From Caulobacter sp. FWC26 (GTDB lineage Bacteria > Pseudomonadota > Alphaproteobacteria > Caulobacterales > Caulobacteraceae), in NCBI RefSeq assembly GCF_002742645.2, contig NZ_CP033875.1, positions 1,054,001 through 1,118,000 of the forward strand: DNA of 64,000 nt. Direction: 5' to 3'. The number at the start of each line of letters is the position of its first letter. The first letter of the stretch is position 1. The notes below the pieces were generated by a model. The model saw only the letters and a list, made by a program, of their open reading frames with translations. It was not told the DNA's origin and did not search any database. The position numbers were made by a program, and so were the translations under genes. Of the stretch, positions 25,477 to 34,189 are shown in pieces.

Positions 25477-25626
25477 CGGCGCTTCTCCTTTGCGGATCTG
25501 ATTTCTCGTCGGCCCCACCCGACGAGTAAGCGTCGCCCTGGCGACGAGGGCTGTCAATCGCGGCCTTGCCACGTCCGGCGCGCGCCGCCGATGATGAGGC
25601 TTAACTTTCCGCCGAGTCTTCACCTC

Positions 25627-26184
25627 ATGTCGCAAGATCGTCTCGACCAGCTTTCGATGGACCTGCTCGGTCGCCGCTACGAAGACCTCAACGACGTCCA
25701 GAAGCGCGTCATCGACCTGATCCTGGCCGAGCAGCCGTCGGACCCGCGCGCCCTGCTCGACGAGGGCACCTTCTGGACGCGCCTGGCCGACAAGGTCGCG
25801 GCCATCGGCGGTTCGTGGAGCTTCATCGGCGGCTTCACCCTGGCGCTGCTGCTGTGGATCGGGCTGAACTTGGCTCTCAAGCCGATGCACCTGGCGTTCG
25901 ACCCCTATCCGTTCATCTTCCTGAACCTGCTGCTCTCGACCGTGGCGGCGATCCAGGCGCCGGTGATCATGATGAGCCAGAACCGTCAGGCGGCGAAAGA
26001 CCGCCTGACCGCCGAGCACGACTATGCCGTCAACCTGCGGGCCGAACTGGAGATCATGCGGGTGATCGACAAGCTGGACGCGCTGCGCAGCGACGAGCTG
26101 ATGGTGCTGTGCCGCGAGCACGCCGCGCGCCTCTCGGTGCTGCAGGAGGAGGTGGCGATCCTGCGGGCGGAGCGGGGCGGGTGA
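25627..26184 (+). CDS. DUF1003 membrane protein
   Basis: This 185-residue protein has two central membrane helices (SFIGGFTLALLLWIGLNL and FIFLNLLLSTVAAIQAPVIM). The MMSQNRQAAKDRLTAEHDYAVNLRAE stretch is the DUF1003 hallmark. The N-terminus is soluble and the tail is a charged helix. Role unknown. Its stop overlaps the GTG start of the amidohydrolase gene (GTGA), so the two are translationally coupled. Confidence 0.88.
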   Translation: MSQDRLDQLSMDLLGRRYEDLNDVQKRVIDLILAEQPSDPRALLDEGTFWTRLADKVAAIGGSWSFIGGFTLALLLWIGLNLALKPMHLAFDPYPFIFLNLLLSTVAAIQAPVIMMSQNRQAAKDRLTAEHDYAVNLRAELEIMRVIDKLDALRSDELMVLCREHAARLSVLQEEVAILRAERGG

Positions 26185-27092
26185 AGCTGATCCTCGCCAC
26201 CGCCCAGTTCGCCATCTCGGCCGACATCGACGCCAATCAGGCGGCGATCGAGCGCCTGATGCGCGAGGCCCGGACGAGGGGCGCGGATGTCGTCCATTTT
26301 CCGGAAGCGGCCTTGTCCGGCTATGCGGGCGTCGATTTTGCGAGCTTCGAGGGCTTCGACTGGCCGCGTCTGGAGGCGGCGACCCGCCGCGTCGTGGCGC
26401 TGGCGGGCGAGCTTGGACTCTGGACGATCCTGGGTTCGGCCCATCCGCTGTCCGAAGGGCGCAAGCCGCACAACTGCGCCTATGTCATCGACGCCTCGGG
26501 CGCGCTGGTGGACCGCTACGACAAACGGTTCTGCGCCGGCGACGCTGGGGGCCTGACCGGGGATCTCGCCCACTACACGCCGGGCGACCACTTCGCCGTC
26601 TTCGAGATCAAGGGCGTCCGCTGCGGCGTTCTGATCTGCCATGACTATCGCTATCCGGAGCTCTATCGCGCCTATCACGGGCGAGGTGTGCGGCTGATGT
26701 TCCACGGCTTCCACGCGGGCGGGTTGCCGGTCGAGCGGTTCGCGGCGATGCAGGCCGATGTCGGCCGCCATCACCTGACGGGCGGGACCACACTGCCGGC
26801 GATCACCATGCCGGCGGGGATGATCGCCAGCGCCTCGAACAACAACCTCTGGATAAGCTGTCCGAACTCGGCGGCGCCGAAAAGCTGCTGGCCGTCTTTC
26901 GTGGTTCGGCCGGACGGGGTGATCACCGGCGCGCTGGAGCCCGAGACCGAAGGGGTGCTGCTGTCGGTGATCGACCCCGACGCGGCGATCTACGACAGCA
27001 CCGTCGCCTGGCGCGATCGGGCGATCGACGGGGTGCTGCATTCGGGCGAGGTCGTGGACGATCCCAGGTCGAGGGATCGGACGGGGCTTTAG
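26181..27092 (+). CDS. Carbon-nitrogen hydrolase (nitrilase superfamily)
   Basis: This 303-residue enzyme of the nitrilase/omega-amidase superfamily starts with GTG at 26181. The catalytic Glu (HFPEAALSGY), Lys (YDKRFC) and Cys (LICHDYRYPE) are in place, so an amide or nitrile C-N bond is the likely target. The substrate is not identifiable. It is coupled to the DUF1003 gene. A GC-rich repeat follows the stop. Confidence 0.9.
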   Translation: MKLILATAQFAISADIDANQAAIERLMREARTRGADVVHFPEAALSGYAGVDFASFEGFDWPRLEAATRRVVALAGELGLWTILGSAHPLSEGRKPHNCAYVIDASGALVDRYDKRFCAGDAGGLTGDLAHYTPGDHFAVFEIKGVRCGVLICHDYRYPELYRAYHGRGVRLMFHGFHAGGLPVERFAAMQADVGRHHLTGGTTLPAITMPAGMIASASNNNLWISCPNSAAPKSCWPSFVVRPDGVITGALEPETEGVLLSVIDPDAAIYDSTVAWRDRAIDGVLHSGEVVDDPRSRDRTGL

Positions 27093-27139
27093 GTGTCGGC
27101 TTGGCGAGCCCCCAATGGGCCCCCTCCGTCACGTCGCCT

Positions 27140-27265
27140 ATCGGCGCCGCGCCACCTCCCCCGTTTCACGGGTGAGGAGGAAGCCGCAACCCTCCTGCCC
27201 CGCTTGCGGGGGAGGTGGCGCGCGGCGAAAGCCGCGTGACGGAGGGGGCGCTTTCTCGCCCCCCG
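27140..27265. repeat. GC-rich palindromic repeat between convergent genes
   Basis: CGCCACCTCCCCCG ... CGGGGGAGGTGGCG forms a long imperfect dyad with an inner CCCGTTTCACGGG, ending CGTGACGGAGGGGGCG. It lies between the convergent amidohydrolase and GlxA-type genes and may act as a terminator or REP-like element. Confidence 0.55.
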
Positions 27266-28204
27266 CTATCCCGCACGCGCCCGTCGCAGCGCCTGGGGCG
27301 GCTGGCCGAACGCGCGGATGAAGGCCCGCCGCATCCGCTCGGGATCGCCAAAGCCCGTCTCCAGGGCCACGTCCTCGACCTGTAGAGGCTGGCTGTCCAG
27401 GAGGGCGCGGGCGGCCTCGACGCGCAGGCGCTCGATGGCCTTGGCGGGGGTGACGCCGGTCTCCTGGGCGAACAGGCGGGCGAAGTTGCGGGGGCTCATG
27501 GCGGCGCGGTCGGCCAGTTGCTCGACGGTCAGGGGCTCGGACAGGTTCTGGCGGGCCCAGGACAGCAGGGCGTCGAAGCGGCCGGGGCGCAGGTCGATCA
27601 GGGCCGAGTGCTGCGACTGGCCGCCGGGGCGGTGGTGATAGACCACCAACTGTTGGGCCGTCCGCCGCGCCACCGCCTCGCCCTCGTCGGCGCCGATCAG
27701 GGCCAGGGACAGGTCGATGCCGGCGGTGATGCCCGCCGAGCTCCATACCGACCCGTCCTGAATCCAGATGCGATCGGGCTCGAGCCTGATGTTCGGATAG
27801 CGACGCTGGAAGTCCTTGGTCCGGCTCCAGTGGGTGGTGGCGCGCTTGCCGTCCAGGAGGCCGGCCTCGGCCAGGACATAGGTTCCCGAACAGACGCTGG
27901 CGACGCGCCGTGACGAGCGGCCAGCCTCGCGCACGAAGGCCAGGGTCTCGGGACAGGTGGCGGGAACCTTCACCGCATCGCCGCCGGCGATCAGCAGGGT
28001 GTCCAATTGCGGGGCCTCGGCCAGGGCCTTGGTCTGGACGACCATGCCCGAAGTGCTCGGGACGAGGCCCCCGCGCAACGACAGGAAGTGCAGGCTGTAG
28101 GCGCCCGGCGACAGCCGTCCGGCGATCTCGAACGCGGCGATCGGGCCGGTGGCGTCCAGCAGCTGGAAGCCGGGATAGACAAGAAAGCCGATCGCACGGG
28201 GCAT
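27266..28204 (-). CDS. GlxA-family AraC-type transcriptional regulator
   Basis: This 312-residue regulator has an N-terminal DJ-1/PfpI-like domain (GFLVYPGFQLLDATGP, SVCSGTYVLAEAGLLDG) and a C-terminal AraC helix-turn-helix pair (LADRAAMSPRNFARLF and ALETGFGDPERMRRAFIRAF). It probably activates the divergent DJ-1/PfpI gene 96 bp away. The start at 28204 is the first ATG before the conserved GFLVYPGF strand. Confidence 0.9.
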   Translation of the reverse strand: MPRAIGFLVYPGFQLLDATGPIAAFEIAGRLSPGAYSLHFLSLRGGLVPSTSGMVVQTKALAEAPQLDTLLIAGGDAVKVPATCPETLAFVREAGRSSRRVASVCSGTYVLAEAGLLDGKRATTHWSRTKDFQRRYPNIRLEPDRIWIQDGSVWSSAGITAGIDLSLALIGADEGEAVARRTAQQLVVYHHRPGGQSQHSALIDLRPGRFDALLSWARQNLSEPLTVEQLADRAAMSPRNFARLFAQETGVTPAKAIERLRVEAARALLDSQPLQVEDVALETGFGDPERMRRAFIRAFGQPPQALRRARAG

Positions 28205-28300
28205 GTCGGGGGCTCTGGCTGAAATTGCGGGAACTATGTCATTTCCGCCAGACGCTAATCGAACCATGGTGTCTGGGTCAATCCAGCTGGAGACCCCGCC

Positions 28301-28981
28301 ATGAGCCAGACCCCGCAGATCGTGATCGCCCTGTTCCCCGGCGTCACGCACCTGGACTTTACCGGACCGCACCAAGTGCTGTGCCGATTGCCCGGCGCCA
28401 AGGTGACGGTGGCCAGCCTAGCGGGCGGTGAGATCGAGGCCGACGGCCTGGTCTTCGCGCACCTGCCCAAGCTGTCGGACATCGAAGCCTGCGACGTGCT
28501 GATTGTGCCGGGCGGCTTTGGCACGACCCAGGCGATGGGCGACCCTGACTTCATCGCCGAGATTAGGCGGCTGGCCGACGGCGCGCGCTATGTCTGCTCG
28601 GTCTGCACTGGCTCGCTGGTGCTGGCGGCGGCGGGCCTGCTCAAGGACAAGCGCGCGGCCTGCCATTGGGCCTGGCGGGACCAACTGGCGCTGTTCGGCG
28701 CCATCCCCGACGCTTCGCGGGTGGCGCGCGATGGCCGCTACATCACCGGCGGCGGGGTGACGGCCGGCATCGACTTCGCCCTGACCCTGATCGCGGAGCT
28801 GGCCGGCGACGAGGTGGCCCAGGGTATCCAGCTGGCGGTGGAATACGCGCCCGACCCGCCGTTCAATGCGGGGCGTCCGGAGACCGCGCCGCCGCAGGTG
28901 CTGGAGCGGATCACCGCGCTTTACGGCAAGGGGATGGACGACCGGATGGCGGCCGCGAAGGCGGCGGCGGCGGGGCTGTGA
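28301..28981 (+). CDS. DJ-1/PfpI-family protein, isonitrile hydratase-like
   Basis: This 226-residue DJ-1-superfamily protein has the nucleophile elbow SVCTGSLVLAAAGLL (Cys), IALFPGVTHLDFTGP at the N-terminus and LIVPGGFGT. It resembles isonitrile hydratase (InhA) of Pseudomonas, which converts isonitriles to N-formamides. A glyoxalase-like or amidase role is possible. The paired GlxA regulator is divergent. Confidence 0.8.
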   Translation: MSQTPQIVIALFPGVTHLDFTGPHQVLCRLPGAKVTVASLAGGEIEADGLVFAHLPKLSDIEACDVLIVPGGFGTTQAMGDPDFIAEIRRLADGARYVCSVCTGSLVLAAAGLLKDKRAACHWAWRDQLALFGAIPDASRVARDGRYITGGGVTAGIDFALTLIAELAGDEVAQGIQLAVEYAPDPPFNAGRPETAPPQVLERITALYGKGMDDRMAAAKAAAAGL

Positions 28982-28999
28982 AGTCTGAGCTCAGATCCC

Positions 29000-29105
29000 G
29001 TGTCATCCCGGGCGGCGAAGCCGACCCGGGACCCAGGGGCCAAGCGCAGTGAGGCTGCCCCTGGGTCCCGGCTCTCCGCGCTACGCGCTGCGGCCGGGAT
29101 GACAC
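29000..29105. repeat. Palindromic repeat family A, copy 1
   Basis: It begins GTGTCATCCCGG and ends CCGGGATGACAC, with an inner pair GGGACCCAGGGG and CCCCTGGGTCCCGG. It matches copies at 51135-51243 and 54799-54912 in both outer and inner arms. It lies between convergent genes. Confidence 0.9.
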
Positions 29106-29133
29106 GGTTGTTGAGGTGGGGGGAGCGCCAGCC

Positions 29134-29904
29134 TCACCCCACCTTCACGCCCGTCATCGAGATGGCCGCGAACACATCATCGTTGAAGAAGCTGACCGGA
29201 TCCCCGGGCGCCTGGGCGCCCAGTACATAAAGCAGCGGCAGGTAGTGTTCGGCGCTGTTGATCGCGGCCTCGGCGTCGGGGCCGAGGGTGCGCCAGTCGA
29301 TCAGCGGATCGTGGTCGCCGGCCAGGATCAGGCGCTTGGCGGTCTCGTTGAAGCGGTCGGCCCAGGGCGGTGCTTCAGGGCGGCGGAAGTCGGCGGCGCG
29401 CAGGTTGTGGACGATATCGCCGCTGCCCATGATCAGCACGCCCTCGTCGCGCAGCGGGGCCAGGCGCCGGCCGGCCTCGTAGTGCCAGCGGTCGCTCCGA
29501 CCGCGATCGAGACTCAGCTGGACGACGGGAATGTCCGCTTGCGGATACATCGGCGCCAATACGCCCCAGGCGCCGTGGTCGAGACCTCGCGTCGGGTGCT
29601 GCACCACGGTGTCGGGCGCCAGCAACTCCGCCACCCGCGCGGCCAGGGCCGGGTCGCCCGGCGCCGGATAGCGCACGTCGAACAGGGCCTGCGGGAATCC
29701 GAAGAAGTCATGGATCGTTTCGGGCGCGGCCGAGGCGCTGACGGCTGAGGCTCCCCGCGTCTCCCAATGGGCGCTGACCATCAGGATCGCCTTGGGGCGG
29801 GGAAGCGCGGCGCCCAGCCGCGCCCAGTCGCGGCTCCAGGCGTTGTCCTCGATGGCGTTCATCGGCGAGCCGTGGCCGACGAAGAGGGCAGGCATGCGGG
29901 ACAT
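29134..29904 (-). CDS. ygiD: LigB/DODA-type extradiol dioxygenase (YgiD-like)
   Basis: This 256-residue non-haem iron dioxygenase cleaves a catechol-type ring, by analogy with 4,5-DOPA extradiol dioxygenase. The metal-binding residues are in PALFVGHGSPMNAI, VSAHWETRG and IMGSGDIVHNL, with LDHGAWGVLAPMYP in the middle. Its true substrate is unknown. The gene is divergent from the acyltransferase gene. Confidence 0.9.
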   Translation of the reverse strand: MSRMPALFVGHGSPMNAIEDNAWSRDWARLGAALPRPKAILMVSAHWETRGASAVSASAAPETIHDFFGFPQALFDVRYPAPGDPALAARVAELLAPDTVVQHPTRGLDHGAWGVLAPMYPQADIPVVQLSLDRGRSDRWHYEAGRRLAPLRDEGVLIMGSGDIVHNLRAADFRRPEAPPWADRFNETAKRLILAGDHDPLIDWRTLGPDAEAAINSAEHYLPLLYVLGAQAPGDPVSFFNDDVFAAISMTGVKVG

Positions 29905-30022
29905 GAAGATCCGGCCTTATCAGAAACAGTATAAGTTACAGATAGTGGCCGCGACGCCATGGCGCAAGATGACGTTCGGGTGACGGCTTCCGCGCCTGGA
30001 CGCGCTTTGCTATGCGGCGAGC

Positions 30023-31195
30023 GTGACCGCCGCGCCGCCCCAGATTCCCCCGGACGTGACCCCTGTTCCGACCGAGCCGACGGCTCAGTCGGTCAGCCAT
30101 GCGCCGGTGCGGGAAAACGTGCGGGGCGGGGCGCTGGACTTCCTGCGCTTCCTGGCCTCGCTGCTGATCGTGGTCTACCACTATGGCGCCGAGAGCCCGA
30201 TGCGGATCGAGCGCTTCGCCCAGGTGTTCTCGCGCGGCTTTCTGGCCACCGACTTCTTTCTCATCCTGTCAGGCTATGTGCTGGGCAGGGCCTATGGCGC
30301 CTCGACCCTGAGCGGACGGCTCAGCACGCCACAGTTCTGGGTGCGCCGCGCGGCGCGGGTGTGGCCGGGCCATCTGGCCGTGCTGGCCATGCTGGTCGTG
30401 CTGGTCCTCGTGCTGAACGCCATCGGCACCGACGCCCACAAGCCCAGCCGCTTTGCGTGGGACCAGCTGGCCCCGCAGGCGCTGCTGGTTCACGCCTGGG
30501 GCTTTCCCAGCGACGGCTGGAACCTGCCCAGCTGGAGTCTGTCGGCGCTGATCGTCTGCTACGCTCTGTTCCCATCCTTCTGGCGCGCGGTCAGCAAGAT
30601 CCGCCACGCCTGGCTGCTGCCGCTGCTGGGCCTCGCCATCTTGGCCGCCTTCGAGGTGCTGGCCGAGACCGTCTTCGACCAGGGCCTGGCTGACCTGCGC
30701 TTCCAGTTTGGGGTGATCCGGGCCCTGCCGCTGTTCATTCTGGGTGTCTGCCTGGCGCGCACGGTCGACATGCGCTGGCCGTCGGAGAAGGCCGCCCACG
30801 CCCTGCTGTGGGGCGGGGTCGCCCTGCTGGTGATCACCCAGCCGCTGGACCGCTACGCCTTGCCGGATCCGCTGCTGTTCGACGCCCCGTCGCTGCTGGC
30901 CATCGCCATGATCGTACTGGGCGCGGGGCGCCTGCCGGTCAAACGTCCGCGCCAGTGGATCGAGGAAGGCGCCAAGCTGTCGTTCGCCCTCTTCATCACC
31001 CACATCTTCGTCGGCGTGATCTACTGGAGCGCGGTGCATAAGCTGATCGACACCGTGCCGATCGGCATCGGCTGGCAGTGGCTGATGTGGCTGGCGGGCT
31101 TTCCGATCGCCTATGGCGCAGCCTGGCTGTTCCACCGCTATGTCGACCAGCCGCTGCAGGACCGCATCCAGCCGCTGTTGCGGCGGACCTCCTGA
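30023..31195 (+). CDS. Acyltransferase 3 family membrane protein
   Basis: This 390-residue integral membrane O-acyltransferase starts with the GTG at 30023. It has the N-terminal LDFLRFLASLLIVVYHYG motif with the conserved His, GYVLGRAYG, and RRAARVWPGHLAVL (the R-x-R site), and about ten helices. Members acetylate or succinylate surface sugars or peptidoglycan. The target is unknown. The cytoplasmic N-terminus of about 35 residues is Pro-rich. Confidence 0.88.
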   Translation: MTAAPPQIPPDVTPVPTEPTAQSVSHAPVRENVRGGALDFLRFLASLLIVVYHYGAESPMRIERFAQVFSRGFLATDFFLILSGYVLGRAYGASTLSGRLSTPQFWVRRAARVWPGHLAVLAMLVVLVLVLNAIGTDAHKPSRFAWDQLAPQALLVHAWGFPSDGWNLPSWSLSALIVCYALFPSFWRAVSKIRHAWLLPLLGLAILAAFEVLAETVFDQGLADLRFQFGVIRALPLFILGVCLARTVDMRWPSEKAAHALLWGGVALLVITQPLDRYALPDPLLFDAPSLLAIAMIVLGAGRLPVKRPRQWIEEGAKLSFALFITHIFVGVIYWSAVHKLIDTVPIGIGWQWLMWLAGFPIAYGAAWLFHRYVDQPLQDRIQPLLRRTS

Positions 31196-31200
31196 ACGCC

Positions 31201-31327
31201 GACCTCCCCGGCGAATGCCGGGGTCCAGGTCGAAACCCGAGGACATCGCTCTGTAAGCTCTGAGCACAGGCGGGCCCACCCCAGCCGCTCTTGATGGATC
31301 TGGGCCCCGGCATTCGCCGGGGAGGTC
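31201..31327. repeat. Long inverted repeat (28-bp arms, one mismatch)
   Basis: The left arm (31201-31228, starts GACCTCCCCGGCGAATGCC) and right arm (31300-31327, ends GGCATTCGCCGGGGAGGTC) match at 27 of 28 positions around a 71-bp spacer. Each arm also contains a small inner hairpin (CCCCGGCGAATGCCGGGG). It is an intergenic repeat and possibly a terminator of the acyltransferase gene. Confidence 0.85.
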
Positions 31328-31409
31328 GGGGGACATGATGGGCGTTCGCTTGTCGTCCACCGCCCTTCTCACTGCGTAACAGCGTTATCGATCGCCGCTG
31401 GAGAACGCC

Positions 31410-31787
31410 ATGCTGGTCCTGATGCTCGCCCTGTCCCTGCAAGCGGCGACGCCGCCGGCCGCCCCCTTGGCCGGGGACTGGGTCGTCGACCTGTCGGCGA
31501 CGCCGGCCGAGCCCTACTACAAGGGCATGAGCCTTAAGCTCGAAGCCGACGGTACGGTGACCGGCAGCTTCTACGACAGCGAGATCCAGGCTGGGCGCTG
31601 GAAGACGGCCGGCGGCCGCACCTGCGCCAGCTTCCGCACCACCGACGGCGCGGGGCCCTACCACACCAGCGTCTGCCAGGGCGCGAGCGGGCTTGAGGGG
31701 CAGACCTGGGCCGAGCACCGCAACTTCGTCTTCCTTTGGCGCGCCAAGCCGGCGACGGCCGAGGACCGCAAGGCGAAATGGTGGTGA
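31410..31787 (+). CDS. Hypothetical secreted protein
   Basis: This 125-residue protein has a short N-terminal signal (MLVLMLALSLQAATPPAAP). The remainder is a small beta-rich domain (GDWVVDLSATPAEPYYKG, DGTVTGSFYDSEIQAGRW), lipocalin-like in style, with two cysteines that could pair. I recognise no family. GGAG lies just upstream of the ATG. The gene precedes the protein phosphatase by 49 bp and may be co-transcribed. Confidence 0.7.
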   Translation: MLVLMLALSLQAATPPAAPLAGDWVVDLSATPAEPYYKGMSLKLEADGTVTGSFYDSEIQAGRWKTAGGRTCASFRTTDGAGPYHTSVCQGASGLEGQTWAEHRNFVFLWRAKPATAEDRKAKWW

Positions 31788-31836
31788 CGCAGGGGGCGCT
31801 TTCCACAGTCTCGCCCATTCGATAAGTCACCCAGCC

Positions 31837-32610
31837 ATGACCAGACTGATCCCCCTGCAAGGCGTCGAGAACTTTCGCGACTTCGGTGACTACGCCGCAG
31901 GCGCGGGTCGGCTGAAGAAGGGCGTCCTGTTTCGCGCCGCCCACCAGGCCGAGGCGACTGACGAGGACCTTTCGCACCTATCCTCGCTGGGGATCGCGAC
32001 CCTGGTCGACCTGCGACGTCCGAACGAGCGTGAGCGTGCGCCGTCGCGGCGGTGGGACGGCTTTTCGGCGAGCGTCATCGAAAACTTCCTGGGCGCGACC
32101 GGCGAGGATCCCTGGCACACCTTCCTCAAGGAGTCGGATCTCTCCGAAGCGTCGATCCACGCCTACATGGACGAATACTACCGTCGCGCCCCGTTCAAGG
32201 CGCGGCACCTGGATCTGTTCAGCCGCTACTTCCAGGCGGTCGCGAAGGGCGAGGGCGCGGTGCTGATCCACTGCGCGGCGGGCAAGGACCGCACCGGCAT
32301 CCTGGCGGCCCTGACCCATCATATCGCCGGCGTGTCCGACGAAGACATCATCGACGACTACCTGCTGACCAACGACCCGACCCGCTTCGAGCGGCGCGGC
32401 CATATCTTCCTGAACAACATCTTCGAGATGACCGGCAAGCGTCCAACCGAGGCGGCGATGCGGGCGGCCATGGGTGTGGAGGCTCGGTACCTGGCGGCGG
32501 CCTTCGCGGCGATCAAGGATCAGTACGGCTCGCTGGACGGCTATCTGGAAAACGCCGTGGGACTGGACGCCAAGACGCGCGAGGCGGTGGCGGCGCATAT
32601 CCTGCTTTAA
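31837..32610 (+). CDS. Tyrosine/dual-specificity protein phosphatase
   Basis: This 257-residue phosphatase of the bacterial Y_phosphatase3 type has the catalytic P-loop HCAAGKDRTG (Cys-x5-Arg) near residue 148 and the N-terminal VENFRDFGDY. Such proteins act on phosphotyrosine or lipid phosphates. No signal peptide is visible, so it is cytoplasmic. The ATG at 31837 starts the conserved region. It is likely monocistronic or follows the small secreted protein gene. Confidence 0.9.
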   Translation: MTRLIPLQGVENFRDFGDYAAGAGRLKKGVLFRAAHQAEATDEDLSHLSSLGIATLVDLRRPNERERAPSRRWDGFSASVIENFLGATGEDPWHTFLKESDLSEASIHAYMDEYYRRAPFKARHLDLFSRYFQAVAKGEGAVLIHCAAGKDRTGILAALTHHIAGVSDEDIIDDYLLTNDPTRFERRGHIFLNNIFEMTGKRPTEAAMRAAMGVEARYLAAAFAAIKDQYGSLDGYLENAVGLDAKTREAVAAHILL

Positions 32611-32690
32611 TCGGTAAGGTGACAAACGCCCGTTTAACCGCCAACCTCGCCTGACGGCCCCGTCAGAGGGCCGGTCACCGGGGTCAGGGT

Positions 32691-34142
32691 ATGAGTGAGT
32701 TGGCGGGAACGCCTCCGGGCTTGAGCGATGTCGCGGGCGCGGAGGGACGGGAAGACGTCCTCACCCCGCCGCCGACTGGAAAGCTGTCCAAGGGGGCGCT
32801 GAGCTGGATCCTGCACCAGGGAACCCGCGACCCCTATGTGATCCTGGTCACCATCTATGTGTTTGCACCGTACTTTTCGCGAGTGCTGATCGGCGATCCG
32901 GTCAAGGGCCAGGCGACGGTCGCCGACATCTCCACCACCTACGGCCTGCTGACGGCGCTTCTGGCGCCGATCCTGGGCGCCTCAATCGAGCGCTATGGAC
33001 GGCGCAAGCCGCTGATGGCCCTCGGTCTGGCGATCATGGTCCCGCTGCTGTTCGCCCTGTGGTGGGCGACGCCCGGCGGGCTGCCGGTGGGGCTGATCGG
33101 CGTATTCCTGATCATCCTGGGCGTCGTCTACAACTGTGGCGACGTGCTGCAGAACTCGCTGCTGTCGCGAGCCGCCGAGAAAGGCCAGGAGCCGGTGCTG
33201 TCGGGTCTGGGCTATGCCGTCGCCAACGGGCTGTCGGTGGCGCTGCTGATCTTCGTGATGTGGGCCTTCGTGCTGCCCGGGCAGGTGTCATGGTCGTTCG
33301 TGCCGGCCGCGCCCTTGTTCGGCTTGAGCCAGAGCGCCTATGAGCCCAGCCGCATCGTCGGACCGCTGGCCGGGGCGGTCATGCTGCTGGGCGCGATCCC
33401 GTTCTTCCTATGGACGCGCGACGCGCCGCCCACCGGCCTGCCGTTCGTCGCCGCATTGAAGGAAGGCTTCCGCCTGATCCTCGACACCTTCAGCAATCTC
33501 AAAGGCCACGCCGACGTCGCCAAGTTCCTGGGCGCACGGATGCTCTATTGCGACGGCATGACCGCGCTGCTGATCTTCGGCGGCCTGTTCGCGGCGGGGC
33601 TGATGAAATGGGGCGAGCTGGAGATGCTGGCCTATGGGATCTCGCTGTCGATCTTCGGCGTGCTGGGCGGTCTGCTGGCGCCGTGGCTGGATCGGGTGCT
33701 CGGCCCTCGCCGCGCTATCCAGCTGGAGGTCGGGGCCTGCATTCTCATCCTGATCGCCATGCTGGGCATGACCCGCGAGCAGATCCTCTATGTCTGGCCT
33801 TGGGACGCCAGCCAGGGCGTGCTGTGGAACGGACCTCTGTTCCGCACCCTGCCCGAGGTGATCTATCTCTGCCTTGGCCTGCTGATCGCCGTCTTCGTCA
33901 CCGCACAGTACGCCTCGAGCCGCACCCTGCTGGTGCGCCTGGCCCCACCTGATCGGATGGCGGCGTTCTTTGGCCTTTTCTCGCTGTCGGGCACCGCGAC
34001 CATGTGGGTCGGCTCGCTGCTGGTGGCCCTGGCCACCAAGCTCTTCGACAGCCAGGTGGCGGGCTTCATCCCAATCGCGGGCCTCCTGGCGCTGGGGCTG
34101 CTGGGGCTGTTCACGGTGAAGGGCGGGGGACGCGAGGCTTAG
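32691..34142 (+). CDS. MFS transporter
   Basis: This 483-residue transporter has about 12 membrane helices. ASIERYGRRKPLMALGL between helices 2 and 3 is the MFS A-like motif. The N-terminus (about 50 residues, Pro/Gly-rich) is cytoplasmic. It is of the larger GPH/Atg22-like style rather than the drug-efflux type. The substrate is unknown. The pabB gene starts 48 bp downstream on the same strand. Confidence 0.85.
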   Translation: MSELAGTPPGLSDVAGAEGREDVLTPPPTGKLSKGALSWILHQGTRDPYVILVTIYVFAPYFSRVLIGDPVKGQATVADISTTYGLLTALLAPILGASIERYGRRKPLMALGLAIMVPLLFALWWATPGGLPVGLIGVFLIILGVVYNCGDVLQNSLLSRAAEKGQEPVLSGLGYAVANGLSVALLIFVMWAFVLPGQVSWSFVPAAPLFGLSQSAYEPSRIVGPLAGAVMLLGAIPFFLWTRDAPPTGLPFVAALKEGFRLILDTFSNLKGHADVAKFLGARMLYCDGMTALLIFGGLFAAGLMKWGELEMLAYGISLSIFGVLGGLLAPWLDRVLGPRRAIQLEVGACILILIAMLGMTREQILYVWPWDASQGVLWNGPLFRTLPEVIYLCLGLLIAVFVTAQYASSRTLLVRLAPPDRMAAFFGLFSLSGTATMWVGSLLVALATKLFDSQVAGFIPIAGLLALGLLGLFTVKGGGREA

Positions 34143-34189
34143 GGGGCGCGCACTGGCTTCGACCCGTCGACCCCGCTATCACCCTTCGC

